From assembly GCA_036345935.2 (NCBI GenBank), contig JADWOT020000007.1, positions 6,337,825 through 6,401,824 of the forward strand: DNA of 64,000 nucleotides, read 5' to 3'. Under the pieces are notes generated by a model. It had not been told where the DNA came from. It worked only from the letters and a program-made list of their open reading frames with translations, and searched no databases. Positions 36,500 to 47,751 of this stretch are shown here, piece after piece. The position numbers and the translations under genes are program-made. Origin of the DNA: Taenia hydatigena. Its lineage: Eukaryota; Platyhelminthes; Cestoda; Cyclophyllidea; Taeniidae. Position 1 is the first letter of the stretch. Each line of letters opens with the position of its first letter.

Positions 36500-38210
36500 A
36501 TTTAATCTAGGCAAATGAGCAAAGGGTCTTCTTGAGCACTTTTGAAAGATTGCACAATCTCGTTAATGCCACCGCTTCCTTCATGGTACAGATTGCATGT
36601 ACAACGTCAATTCTGGAAGCGATGAGAAATGCAGAATCGGTAAGACGCCATTACGTTTCTTAAAAGTTTTATTCAGTCGAAAGCAGGCTTAAAGCAACCC
36701 TTTGCTTTGGTTTGCATTTTTTAGATAAGTCGCTATCAGTGGGCACTTGAATGAGCTTCCACCTTAACTCATCTTGCAGAGTTGAACAAGCATGTGCTCG
36801 TCAAATGTAGAGGAAAACGATAACCAGCACATAGCAAATGTCAGCACAAAACAGGCACCGTATCGTTGCAGCAAAATGTGTTTAGTGCTCATGGCGAGAC
36901 AGGTAAAGGACGTATTACCATGCATGCGCATACACTTTATTCTCTTGTTTTGACGATTCTGTTTAGAAGAATGTACCAAAATTTAACTCTCATGAAATTG
37001 ACTAACCGGGCGAACATTATTCTGCCTCGCTTGTGGTTTCCGTTCTGACAACCGAGAATTCAAGATGTGCTCATCATTAAACTGCATTCTTAGCAAATTC
37101 AGACGAATACTAGAACCAATGAATCAGCCCAGCAGTATTTCTTGCATTTTGTCAAGAAATTAGTCTCCATAAAATTAACACTGCAGCATTGAACATGAAA
37201 GCACATCAATTTTGGTGCCCCGACTTTATAGTAGCAAGGCGTGCGTACTAGTTAAACTCCATACTCACGAAATGTGCAAAAATGCAATAATTTCTGTTGT
37301 CGTAACTGGTTTCGTCGCCTACCGATGCGAATCACACCATACTCTCACCTCCATGGCGCAACATCTGACGTATTGTATTGTAGCTCCTGATTATTGCCAA
37401 ACACCAAGTGGCCGCAAATCGCAATGACGACCGGCAAATGACCAACTCCTTTCGCTATGCAGTCCATCAACTCGTCGCTGCGAAACTGAATACCGCTGCC
37501 TGAGTATTTCATTCACTTTACTGAGTAATGGCGCCAAAATATCAGTCTCTTTTGTCTGATAGCGCCTGACATCCACTTTAATTTTGAAGACGAGGCTTAA
37601 CTTGCCGGTTTGCGCCGCATGATAGATTGCAAACTGTTAATGTGCACTGACCATGTACTGCATACGCGCAACACTGAGAGAATGCATTATTGCCATGGGT
37701 GGTGTAAAGTGTAACATTGCATTTGTGAATTCAGTAAGGCATTGCCAGCAGCAGGCTCGTGCCAGCAGACAGTGCGCTGGTACACACCATCTTCGTGTTG
37801 CTGCTCGTGGAATCCCACGCCAAAGCGCCAAAAGCCAAAAACTATCGCCTAATTTGCAGGACGTTGACTTGGTCTAGTAGCCCACATTCTCACCATCACC
37901 ATTTGCCTCCTCACCAGCCCTCACACCCCTAACATCAACATCACTGGTAAGTAATTCTTATCCACCTACTTCCGTTCTGATAGTACTTAAGGCTGCAATC
38001 GTTAGAGCTGCCATGGAAGCAGGTCTGCATATTCTTGTTATAGGCTATAATCTACAGCGTTGCAAATGCAGGGAAAACGATGGCAGTCTGTGCTAGGCAG
38101 TTATGATGGGACATCAGAACTGTTGGTACCATGAACTAACAGTCGACAAATTTCAAAAGAAATAAGCAGGCTTTTCTGCGATGTTGACGCACTTAATGAC
38201 TTTTTCGAGA
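36500..38210. other. No firmly supported gene
   Basis: One minus-strand open frame (37391-37576), preceded by cctcgtcttcaaaattaaag, encodes VDVRRYQTKETDILAPLLSK and SERSWSFAGRHCDLRP before a stop. It looks protein-like but is unrecognised. Nothing else is defensible. Confidence 0.35.
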
Positions 38211-38218
38211 TCACGCAG

Positions 38219-38418
38219 TGAGGACGCTGCTTGATCAAGCGCTATGGGAGACTTCAACCAATTTGCTGCCAAATCATGGGGTGCTCGGACTTCTTTTGGC
38301 CATCATTACGGCTCTATGTATCCCCTTTGCGCTCAGTGCCGTCTGCGGTTTAAGTTTTCGAGCACTGGAATCAGCCTTTTCAAACGCAGCTCTCCTTAAC
38401 AGGACGCAAAAGCACATG
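38219..38418 (+). CDS. Exon resembling a DUR3-type urea/solute symporter
   Basis: A cag acceptor ends at 38218 and a donor (ATG|gtaggc) lies at 38419. The frame reads RTLLDQALWETSTNLLPNHG, VLGLLLAIITALCIPFALSA, then VCGLSFRALESAFS. A D-Q-x-x-W signature followed by a Gly/Leu-rich membrane helix, I-P-F-A-L and a second small-residue segment with G-L-x-x-R-A-L is the pattern I know from the sodium:solute symporter superfamily, closest to the urea-active-transporter (DUR3) branch. After ALESAF the similarity fades, so the true 3' exon end may be earlier than the donor given. Other transporter exons were not found nearby; large introns are likely. Product location would be the plasma membrane. 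Confidence 0.5.
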
Positions 38419-38429
38419 GTAGGCGTTCA

Positions 38430-41130
38430 ATCTCTCAATCTCATTAATCAAAATTTCCTACTGCCACACTAATTTACCTGTTAGATTTGATTTTTTGCTT
38501 TAGAAGTATAAAAGAACATTGTACATGTAAAAATCCAGCTTCTGAGCTTAGTGGTTAGTGAGTGCCCTAAGGCATAATGCATGTGATGAGGCTTCCATTA
38601 CTCTATTGCTTACCATCCCATTTCATCCAAGCCTTGCTGCCATTCCCTAACTGGAACTAATTTGTCAACTTATTTTGCATTCAGTAAACCTTTGTACTTA
38701 TTTGATGAGCAACTAGAGCTAATTTATTTCCATGAAGCATCAAGGGCAAATTCTTCTCGTCCTGGACCCCTAGGACACTTCAGCGTGTGAGGCCGTCAGC
38801 TAGTAGACTAGCACTTAATCAATAGATGAAACTCAAAATACATGTTGGACATTTATTTTGATCTGGATAAGGCATTCCTAATGAGGGCATACTTTCCGTA
38901 AAAACTGGACTAATAGGTCCTTTGTATGCGTGGTTGGATGGTTGGTTGCTAGCTGTACACTGCAGCAGTCAATCGCGATTTACGCCTTTTACGTCCAACA
39001 GCAACTTACTTGAGCACCGGATCATCCAATAAACGCATGAGTTAGAGGAATCCTTGCACAGATAAATTTAGGTAGGCTAGAAGCAACCAGGTACTATTGT
39101 CAAAGTAGTGATAAAATTACCCTTTGTCTCACTAGGCTGGACGTTATACTATTTATAGGACTTGTGCTAATTATGCTAATTAGAACTGCCTAGCTACAAA
39201 CCAAGGAGAAACGCAACCCATGCAATCCGACAAACTAAAATAATGGACATTCGTTGTTTGTTGGATTTACCAGCTTTATATTCATGCCCAAGAAATACCA
39301 GCCACTACTTGTAGTATGTTTGACCAAAGTAGTGAAAGTTCCACAAAATGGGCTTTAAGAAGAAGCTTAGCGGGACATTTCCTTTCCATTCAAGGTGCGT
39401 AAGCTTACTGTGCAATGATTTGGCTATGTATTTAACTCACATCATGGATTTGATCATGTCTCCCAGCGGTAAGTTGAATGCGTATTTTCGTGTTGGCGAC
39501 ACACTGATACTCAGTCGACTCCCTCCTCCACCGTTCTTTTGACAGGATCAAGATTGAGTGCAGAAATAGATCAGTCACGACGCTAAAGTACGGCTGTCTG
39601 ACACACGGCGCATACCGTACCTACACGGATGAGATGTCAAGAAGCCTGCTACCAATTGTCCTTACTGTGACGGCGTGCATGTTACCAACCTTCATTATCT
39701 TTTCTAAAATATCGGTATTTTTATAATCCCATTTATTCAGAGTTATATTGCTCTGGCACCAGATTAGTCGATACCCTACCAATGCAGCACAATTTGGCCG
39801 CAATATGATCGGTTGTAAGACAGACAAATATTTTCATTCCATTCTATAACTTAAGCAATCCATCATCTCACTAAGGTTGAATGAATGAATCTTTAAGTGA
39901 AATGAATCCTTACATACAAAAACGGACAGACGAATAGACAAATGTGGCAAAGTAGACCTTAAGCAAGAGGAATCTTTGATGTGAATATCGTTCCACTGTA
40001 ATTACTGAGTCGTTTTGGGCGTAATCGATGGGACCGCATTTGTAGGTATCCCGCCTGCAGAAAAATTTTAACTGGGGTTGATTTTGGTGTTTTTGCACCA
40101 TGCTACGCTAACATTGCACGTCTTTCTTCCACAAATCCAATTTTATCCGAAAATGTGGCTTGGCACTACTATTTCTGCTTACATTACAAAGAAGCGTCAT
40201 CGTTGAAAACACCAAGAGGGACTAGTTTTACTGCAAGGCAAATGCCTTCACGTAACCACCGCACCTTCTAATATATTAAGTGGGCAAAAGCAGTCATGGG
40301 CTTTTCGATTTGGCTAATTGCAATGCCCTTGCAGATTATGAGGATTCGCCAAATGTGTGTATTGCTGATGCGTGCTATATAGTGCAGATGAGCTGTGATC
40401 CATCGCGTATGCCATCAGTTTGGAATATTATGTGCCTTCCTCTTTCGATGAATTCATCCATCTTAAACTGTCTTTCACGAACAATGAGGCTGTGCTTGTC
40501 GAATCTCGCATGCTAAAAAAAAGCCACAGACAGCGAATCGGACGTAGCCGACATTGGTATGGAGGCAATATAGTGCTAAATTATAGTCAAATTATCCCTT
40601 ATTCCTTTAGTCTTGATCCAAAATAGGCACAGCCTTTAAATTGCCTGCAGACTTAATGACCAACTGACCAACTGCTCATCCGTCTGACTCAAGTTTGACA
40701 TGAAATGAGTTTTGGGATGCGAAGGTACTTGATTTTAAATACCTTTCCTTCACGAATCTTAGATCAGTATACCTTCACCCGAATGTTCTAACACAGTGCC
40801 TCGTAGCTTACTTCTTACATTAACTACTGCAAATCGCCGTCATGAGGTGGTTGATGCTTATGTTTGTATGCTAGCTATATTTATTATCCTTTTGTTCTTT
40901 GGGTTCTCGCCATGAAGTGGCAAAGCTACAGTCGTATCCTATGCATCACCATTAGTAATATCCTTATTTGAGCCGTTCTCATATTCATTTTTCAGAATGC
41001 GTCTACCTTTTCAGCACTTGGTATGTTCCCTTCATGTCATTTGCTGCTACGCCTTCTCTAAAACATGTGAAGCATGAGTGCTTTGTACTACTTTATGCAG
41101 TAAGAATGCCCACATTGATTTGTAATTTAA
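38430..41130. other. No firmly supported gene
   Basis: A plus-strand pair of overlapping open frames at 40280-40516 and 40420-40626 reads as protein (DYEDSPNVCIADACYIVQMS, then VPSSFDEFIHLKLSFTNNEA) with an apparent frame change near 40430; it is unrecognised. No other signal is defensible. Confidence 0.35.
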
Positions 41131-41132
41131 AG

Positions 41133-41326
41133 GTCACCAGCACCCTAGAAATGATGGTTAATAAATTTTGCAACGATAAGATACAAGTGTTGCGACTGAA
41201 ATTTGAACATAAAGCCGAGGAAGAAAAAGTAAATTTAACCAAATTAAGCTGGAAACATATAAATTCACATTTGTTGATCAAAATGGTTTTAATTTTACGG
41301 AAGAGCTATCTTGCATTCAAGCTGAA
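41133..41326 (+). CDS. Candidate exon, helical/coiled-coil-like protein
   Basis: Flanked by an acceptor (ttgtaatttaaag) and a consensus donor (CTGAA|gtaagc at 41327). The 194-bp frame is open: VTSTLEMMVNKFCNDKIQVL, RLKFEHKAEEEKVNLTKLSW, KHINSHLLIKMVLILRKSYL. It is rich in K, E and L with no proline or glycine, as in long helical structural proteins. I do not recognise the family. No neighbouring exon was identified. Confidence 0.35.
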
Positions 41327-41329
41327 GTA

Positions 41330-42310
41330 AGCTTAGTAGATCACATGAGACAAAGCGCGGTGATGCAGACACCGCTATGGAAATAATAAGTGAAGCGTAA
41401 TTTTTGTAACGCAATAGTGATCGCCTACTAAAAATGCGGTGCAAAGTTCAAAGCTACCGACAAATAAGTGAATAAAATGGGGAGGGCAATTCACAAGCTT
41501 TATAATTTGCAAAAAACTCCGTATTCAACTAAGCACCCGAGATCTTTGCTATTAGAGCAATAAAATATTAAATTTGACGCATTTGCAGAAAATAGACTCC
41601 CTTAACGAAAAACTGCTGACTGAAGACAAATGACGCTCAGTCACTTGTCCAGTTTTTGACAAGACTTGGATGACTGAAAGCAATCAAGTCTTCTAACAAC
41701 CTGCCTTTATATTTTGGTTAGATTCATGCTGCCAGCTTATGTATCAACGATTCTCCACCCACAATGTGCGCTCAGAAGCAGGATGGTGATTGTTTATATA
41801 CAAAAGCCGGAACCTTTTGCAATGAATTAACACACTAATTTCTACAATCGCATTTTTGACGGTAATAGGACAACAAATCATCTAGGTCGTGATGAATCTG
41901 TTTAAATCGTGGCTAGTAAAGTCATGTTATGTGGGACATTCATCTCTATATCGTGGCATGCTAGAGGATTTGTTTATTTTAGTGCAGTTAGGGAGTTCGA
42001 CATTTTTGGATTTAAAATTAGCAGGCAAGTAAAACCGTGATACCCACTAAGTCTCGCTGGCTTATCTCTTCCTGCACGCTAAAGAAGTGGATCATGAATC
42101 GTAGAAATGGATTTTGGGATCTTAGTCATCTCTTCTTTATACAGAGATCCAACGATCGTCCCAGAGCGGCGTTATGCTTTCAAATACCGCCAATGGTGAC
42201 AAGTACATTACTTCGATATCAGGTGTTGGAACGGAAAGCTGCATTACAGAGTCCAAACGGCAAGGGTAGGTGAAAGTCAATTACTTTTGCGCATACAGCA
42301 AAATCGTCTC
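41330..42310. other. No supportable gene
   Basis: A 78-codon plus-strand frame (42037-42273), ending near a possible donor (ggtaggtg), is the only notable item; it is unrecognised. Confidence 0.35.
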
Positions 42311-42312
42311 AC

Positions 42313-42602
42313 CAATTTGCATGCAAGTGTCAGAGCGGATTCTTTGCATTCGCTTAGTTGGGAAGTTAGTGTGGCTCCTCTGTCGAGCAGTTAACGAACA
42401 ATCCCAGTATGCCCTGACATGGCGGTAAACATCAGCTGAGTGTTATTCAAAAAAGCATCACATTGCCATTATTTTCCTTATCGGCTTTGTTAACTGATGC
42501 TTTGTGTTCCAAAGGAGCACGCATCGCTTCATAGCACCCTTTTTTGGCGGCTGCCATGAGTGGCGTGTTCCCTTCATTTATTTTAAACACGTTTGGGCCA
42601 AT
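42313..42602 (-). pseudogene. MASK/ANKHD1-like ankyrin exon with frame lesions
   Basis: Minus strand. An acceptor (accggtatctttcag) borders 42602 and a donor (gtgaga) follows 42313. The first frame gives EGNTPLMAAAKKGCYEAMRA, PLEHKASVNKADKENN. After a shift at an A6/T6 run (42449-42454) the second gives NNTQLMFTAMSGHTGIVR, a TAA, LLDRGATLTSQLSECKES, ALTLACKL. T-P-L-M-x-A-A and the K-E-S-A-L-T-L-A-C repeat are characteristic of the giant KH-domain ankyrin proteins MASK/ANKHD1/ANKRD17, where an intron inside or near this repeat would be normal. Both splice sites look usable, yet there are two lesions. It is either a decayed duplicate or an exon with a homopolymer error plus one substitution. 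Ankyrin family is sure; the MASK assignment is likely. Confidence 0.55.
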
Positions 42603-42619
42603 CTGAAAGATACCGGTGG

Positions 42620-45560
42620 TCGTATAAGGGCTGTGACACTGTTGTGACGGTATTTTGCACACAAGAGCATTTAAGAAAAGGAAAGCAGAAGTCATGTGCT
42701 TTTAGCGCACCTTTTAAAGAATTGTCATCACATATGCAAAATTATCGCTACCAAAACATGAAATCTAGGGGAGTCGAAATCGGAATTATAGCGCTCTAGG
42801 CTGCTATTCGTTTTAGTGGTCAAGCCTTTGAACCGTAATGAACAAATTATGCAGTATACACCTAATTGAAGCAACCAGTGAATTGCATTCTCATCGCTGT
42901 CGCAAGCGGTCCTTAACAACACCATTCCTTCAAACTCTACATGAAATGTGGGTACTCTACCTGCCTTTTCATGATTTTTCTGAGAAAAATGCTACTGATA
43001 TATGTGTAGCAAAAATATCAAAGTAATTAGTTGATACACTTCGCGTAAAGAAAGTGCACACAAGTTTTGCTGTTGCATGCAAAAACAACCACGAAAACTA
43101 GTGCATATAAAGTTTTAATTCGTAACACTAGGACGCACAGAAGGTGTGTATGGAGTAACTTCAGTCACCTTTTAGCTTGATTACATTACAAATCGTAACA
43201 TTACTTCCCCACCTAATGTTATCTTTTCATGTCTTTGGAATTTACAAGCCAATCGAGTGGTACATTGAGTATACCTTCCATCACCATTATCACTGACCAT
43301 TGCCATGCTTAGAACAGGTGATCAGTTCAAGTGAGCCGCAAAATGCACAGCATTTTGCTACTAGTGCTTCAGAACACATAACCAGAATGAAGATGTGCCT
43401 TTAGCAATGCAACAAAGTGTATTTAAAACATTTAGTGATTTTTTCTGTAAAGCCAGGGCAGAGAGTTGCAACAACCAGATTTATTTATGAAGGTTCACCT
43501 GCATAAAAGCCATTCAGATAGCAATGTTTGTCAATAATCAATTTATAAGTGTGTTGTGCCAAATTACGTGCCCACCTTTGTGCATGTATTCAATAAGTTT
43601 TCTGATATGTCCAGACATAATTTGGTGACCATAATAGTGCAAGTCTGAAAGACTCACATGGTTGGAGCTTCTTTGCATTTGCATTTGCTCCAATCTTGCA
43701 ACATTATGTGCGGGTTTGGAGGCAGACGATATTTATGGAAATCCGACCGCTCCCTGGGCTGAGTTATGGTCCCTATTCCTTGGTGACGCATTACAACAGC
43801 GCAAGAAATAATTGCTTTCCTAAAGTAGCAGCTGTGTTGTGATGGAGATGGGCAGGGTAGACCTGCCATACATATCGCACACACAACGCTAGAAGCGACA
43901 ATGTGCCACATTTACTTGTCAGAGGGTGTTCCCGGCTATAAAATGTCACAATTTAATTATCTTTGCGGTGTAACGGTGCGTAAAATGCTGACTTCGTCTT
44001 TGTCGCTGTATCGTACACCTTGTAATACTATTGCTTTTTAGGAATGGCCTAACAGGTGAGTGGCGGTAGGACAATTTGAATCCTGTCGCGAATGAGCAGG
44101 GTAGCTCTCTGGACTTCGGGACTTCCGATTTGACTTTTCTCCCCATTACACCCATTCCTTATGCATTTCTTGCATAAATTTAAACTATTGCTCCCTAATT
44201 TTGCTCTTTCTCTTCCTTATCATACCTGTCACCTTCCATCTCCTACTTACGCCCTCCAAGTAGTTCTAGCAGTTGTGGGCTCCCATTCCTTCCTTCCTTA
44301 CCTTCTCCTCCCTTACAGCCCTGCCTCCACCGATCAAAGCAAACGCTTGCCTTTCCTTGAATCCATCCTCTTTTTCTTTCTTCCTTTTATTCACTGATCC
44401 TCTTTTAACCCACCGGTTAGCAAGAACAATAGACAAGCTTGAACAAGCCATGTGGACAGGTAGGTAGCGAGAGCGTTTCACCAACCACCGCCTTCTCTGG
44501 TCGTCATATAGTATTTGCTTGCTCACTCGTCCACTCACTCACTCACCCGCAGCATATTCAATCCATCGTTCGGTCATCGGCCTGGCAGTCAGCGAGTGGT
44601 TGGATGGATGAGTGGATGTGGATGAAGTGTGTGCGTGTGTGATAAGCTACCTGGTTGGTCCTGCCAGAACACGCCGTGATGTCAAGTGGCGCTGACACAG
44701 GCACTGCAATGAAGGCATAGTATTAGAAAGTAATGACAATATTGGGCTGGCTGGAGGATCATAAGAGCTCCTAGACACTGAATGGAGATCGTTGGTAATA
44801 AAAAGAAGGGTGACGTCGTTATTCTCTAGACAATGCGTTGTGGTAGTGCATGAGAATGTGTCTCTGCCGCCTTTCGACGAATCAAGCAATAGATAGTGCA
44901 AGATAATGGGGACAGCGTGAAGGAGCCTAAGTTTGTAATGGATGACATTAATCAGTTCTAACCCTGTAGACAAGATAAGAGCACATTTTATTAGGTGCGA
45001 TAGCATGGGTAACATTACTGAAAAGGTGGCTAATAGGAGGCAAGATTGCTTATTGTTAACAAGAGGAATGGTGCAAATGGCGCATGTGGACAGTGTGCTG
45101 CGACGGTGAATGGGTTTATACTTCTATCGAGTCTATAGACGTTAGGCAAGGAAGCAAGGAGATGGTGGAGAAAGCAAGACGGTGAGAGGTAGCGTAAAGG
45201 ATGTTGAGCTTGGGCGAAATCTTATGGTCTGCATTAATGCAGCTCAGACTATGCCTACCAGCTGCCAGTTTCACTGCTCCTAAGAGGTCATTGATGGAAA
45301 GCACAGGCAAGCAAAAAAGGGTAGAGTAAGGAGTGCAGGTCTACGGTTGGATAAAAGTGCAGCGATTATCCAAATTGCAGACTGGCATCAAACAGACTGA
45401 AACTAAGCTAATTATGCTACGTTAGGCTAGGCTAAAGCAAGCAAAAGAGACCTAAAGTCACCAAAAGCAGGATCCCTCAGAAGAGAGAAGGGGTCAATAA
45501 TGTGATTGAAAAATGTGATATTGCTATCTTGCCATTTTGTACCAATGGGAAAAATTACGA
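42620..45560. other. No supportable gene
   Basis: Low-complexity pyrimidine-rich sequence at 44200-44420 gives long but repetitive open frames on both strands. A string of tctcactc-like units lies near 44520-44545. Nothing protein-like is recognised. Confidence 0.4.
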
Positions 45561-45565
45561 CGGCT

Positions 45566-45770
45566 CGAGGACGCGCGGTTGCTGGCCCACTTTATTCATT
45601 TGTCCTTTCCTACTCCCCACCCAACATTACCCTCCTCCTCCTCCCCCCTCATTCGTGCGCCTCCTTCCCTACTCATAAGTGGCACGCCTTTACATCCATG
45701 CCACTTCTCATCACGCATCGCCCTACAACCAATGACACCATCGTCATGGCCTCTAGCTCATCCAAACAAT
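45566..45770 (+). repeat. Direct repeat, copy 1 (about 205 bp)
   Basis: Matches 46296-46499 with only scattered differences and one small indel in a (CTC)n run. It starts cgaggacgcgcggttgctgg and ends near tcatccaaacaa. The partner lies about 120 bp beyond the stop codon of the minus-strand peptide gene at 46.6-46.95 kb, so the unit may derive from the 3' flank of that gene family or be an independent repeat. Confidence 0.9.
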
Positions 45771-46090
45771 TAAGTCATCAATGTAAAGGGCTTTCATGCT
45801 TTAGCCTTTTGGTGAGCCCACCAACTGCACTGCAAATCATGCACGTCTGGATGGCCACCAGGGCATGCGTGTGAGCATGCGAGTGGAAATTGCACCGAAA
45901 CACATCAGTGTGAATGATTGTGTCAAGGTGATTGTGACTCTACGATTGGCAGGATTGGATTGCAGACGAAAGAGAACCCGCACTCATTTGCTGTGATGAT
46001 GCAGTGGATGGGTGTTTTGGCAAGTGGAAGGGAAGAAAGGGAGAGCAATGGAGTCTTGTAGATGCTCGCGACCGTGCCACGTGGTAGCCT

Positions 46091-46172
46091 CTGGTCCGCA
46101 TGCCACCATGGAGGTTGTGCTACGTTGGTGCGGGTTAGTACACATGTGGGTGACGCCAGTGGAAAGCTCGCA
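46091..46172 (+). repeat. Tandem repeat unit 1 (period about 128 bp)
   Basis: Shares with 46219-46300 the blocks tctggt, gaggt, gtgctacgt, atgcgggttagtaca or its variant, and agtggaaagc. On the minus strand both units read as the same peptide motif (C-T-N-P-H-x-R-S-T-T-S-M). Confidence 0.75.
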
Positions 46173-46218
46173 GTCGCTGGTGTGCACGCAGGCAGTGATG
46201 ATACGGCGTAGAGACCTC

Positions 46219-46300
46219 TGGTGTCCGCCCAGCCATTGAGGTGGTGCTACGTCGATGCGGGTTAGTACATGCGTGTTGGAGCATAGTGGAAAGCCCGAGG
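46219..46300 (+). repeat. Tandem repeat unit 2 (period about 128 bp)
   Basis: Second copy of the 128-bp periodic unit. It runs directly into the second copy of the 205-bp direct repeat, sharing the junction gtggaaagcccgagg. Confidence 0.75.
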
Positions 46301-46499
46301 ACGCGCGGTTGCTGGCCCACTTTATTCATTTGTCCTTTCTTACTCCCCATCCATCATCACCCTCCTCCTCCTCCCCCTCATTCGTGCGCCTCCTTCCCTA
46401 CTCATAAGTGGCACGCCTTTACACCCATGCCACTTCTCATCACGCATCGCCCTACAACCAATGATGCCATCGCCATGGCCTTAGTCTCATCCAAACAAA
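46296..46499 (+). repeat. Direct repeat, copy 2 (about 204 bp)
   Basis: Partner of 45566-45770. On the minus strand it carries AATAAA (46321-46326), about 295 bp past the stop codon of the adjacent peptide gene, which could serve as its polyadenylation signal. Confidence 0.9.
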
Positions 46500-46620
46500 T
46501 AATACAATAAGTGTGAACATAAGCACCAAATTCTAACATTCTGGCCTGATTTAACGCATTGTTAACATTGGGATTGAAACGAACCAGCTCAGGTGTTTTG
46601 TAAACTGCACTGCCATGGAA

Positions 46621-46953
46621 TCAGACAAGTGCAAACTGTCTATCAAGGGGACGAGAAGGACGAGTTGGACGCGGAATGCGTGGTCGGTATCGATCCCCGT
46701 AAGGAGGGCCACAGTCAGTTCTTCTCCAACGACTACAAGGCTTAGTTGGAATGAGGAAACCTTCGCTTTTAACATCTTCACCGAATTCACCATAAGGCTC
46801 GACCTCAATCGTGTTCGCGACCACTTTTTCACCCTCAAGGTCCGTCTTCAGCTTCAGCACTGCCTCGTCATCCATCATAATGGCGGCAAAGGCGGGTTAC
46901 GATGCGGACACGAGGAGAAGGAACGTGCATATTAGAGTCGGTAGTAGTTGCAT
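46621..46953 (-). pseudogene. Small secreted basic peptide precursor A, stop codon in leader
   Basis: Minus strand, 110 codons from ATG (46953) to TGA, interrupted only by TAA at codon 19 (46897-46899). Leader: MQLLPTLICTFLLLVSAS, stop, PAFAA, a signal peptide in form. Codons 28-64 are acidic (12 D/E against 4 K). The tail from about codon 66 is basic: KPCSRWRRTDCGPPYG, then DRYRPRIPRPTRPSRPLDRQ; two cysteines eight apart, then a run of Pro-Arg pairs. A 66-nt-distant TATA box and homology to the intact copy at 48.9 kb through promoter, leader and propiece show a true gene family. The tail resembles proline-arginine-rich host-defence peptides, but no motif proves function. Translation from the internal ATGs at codons 26-27 would lack a leader. 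It may be a pseudogene, a null allele or a base error. Confidence 0.65.
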
Positions 46954-47018
46954 GCTGTATCAATGCAGGACCGATGCTGACCAAGCGCGGAATGCTTCAC
47001 ATTCTCCTTACGCAATTA

Positions 47019-47024
47019 TTTATA
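47019..47024 (-). promoter_or_regulatory. TATA box of precursor gene A
   Basis: Minus-strand TATAAA within tctataaataatt, 66 nt from the ATG. The equivalent TATA of the paralogous gene has the same spacing. Farther upstream both share a CGAACG...GGC-GAT block, so the promoter is part of the duplicated unit. Confidence 0.65.
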
Positions 47025-47751
47025 GACTACTCTTTTTATACTTCGAAGCCAATGCTTATACTCGAACGTGGGCGGATCCAGAGAGATCAGGTTATTCATT
47101 TTACCACCTAGGTATTCTTGAGACAAGATCAAAGTGATTTGTCCCTGAGATAATGCAAGTCTGATTCGGATGCCTGGTTTATAGGCAAAAAAGTGTCGTC
47201 TAAAGAATGGCTAATATTTTCATAACAAGCAGTGGTGCATATTTCATAGGATTTTTGAGGAAAAACAAACCTATATGTCGACTTTGAGAGGGCACAAGTG
47301 GTTTAAAATGATGACATGGGCAACGAAGACGATGAGTCGGTAGAATCAAAGACATCGTGACGGCTAAGCATTTGTCAACAATTCTTTATTGCAAGTCAAC
47401 ACAAGTAATTCATTCATAACAGATCTGTGCCCACAATACCGTGATGTCTCTTCGCCGTGCATCGGTTTGCTGCAAATTAAAAATTAAATGCGCAAGCCAT
47501 ATAGAGATATGATTTCATCCCTTTCGATGTCCTTTGCACGGGGATTTCTCATCTCTAATTGGGATGAGCTAAATTCTTGCAATACTGGCAATGGAAATTA
47601 ATAGTTTAAAAGCAAATGCTTAACTCGGTTGTCAGCAGGAGTTTCGATTACGAATTGAAGTCTAGCAATGTGACAGCTCATCTTTTTTATCCCGGAGGAC
47701 CTCACTGCGCTGCCACTCATCCTTCATCGTTAATCCTTTAAGCACTTTAAG

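Noticed and set aside
44200..44640. Overlapping open frames on both strands in pyrimidine-rich DNA
   Set aside because: Low-complexity sequence yields long frames without coding meaning.
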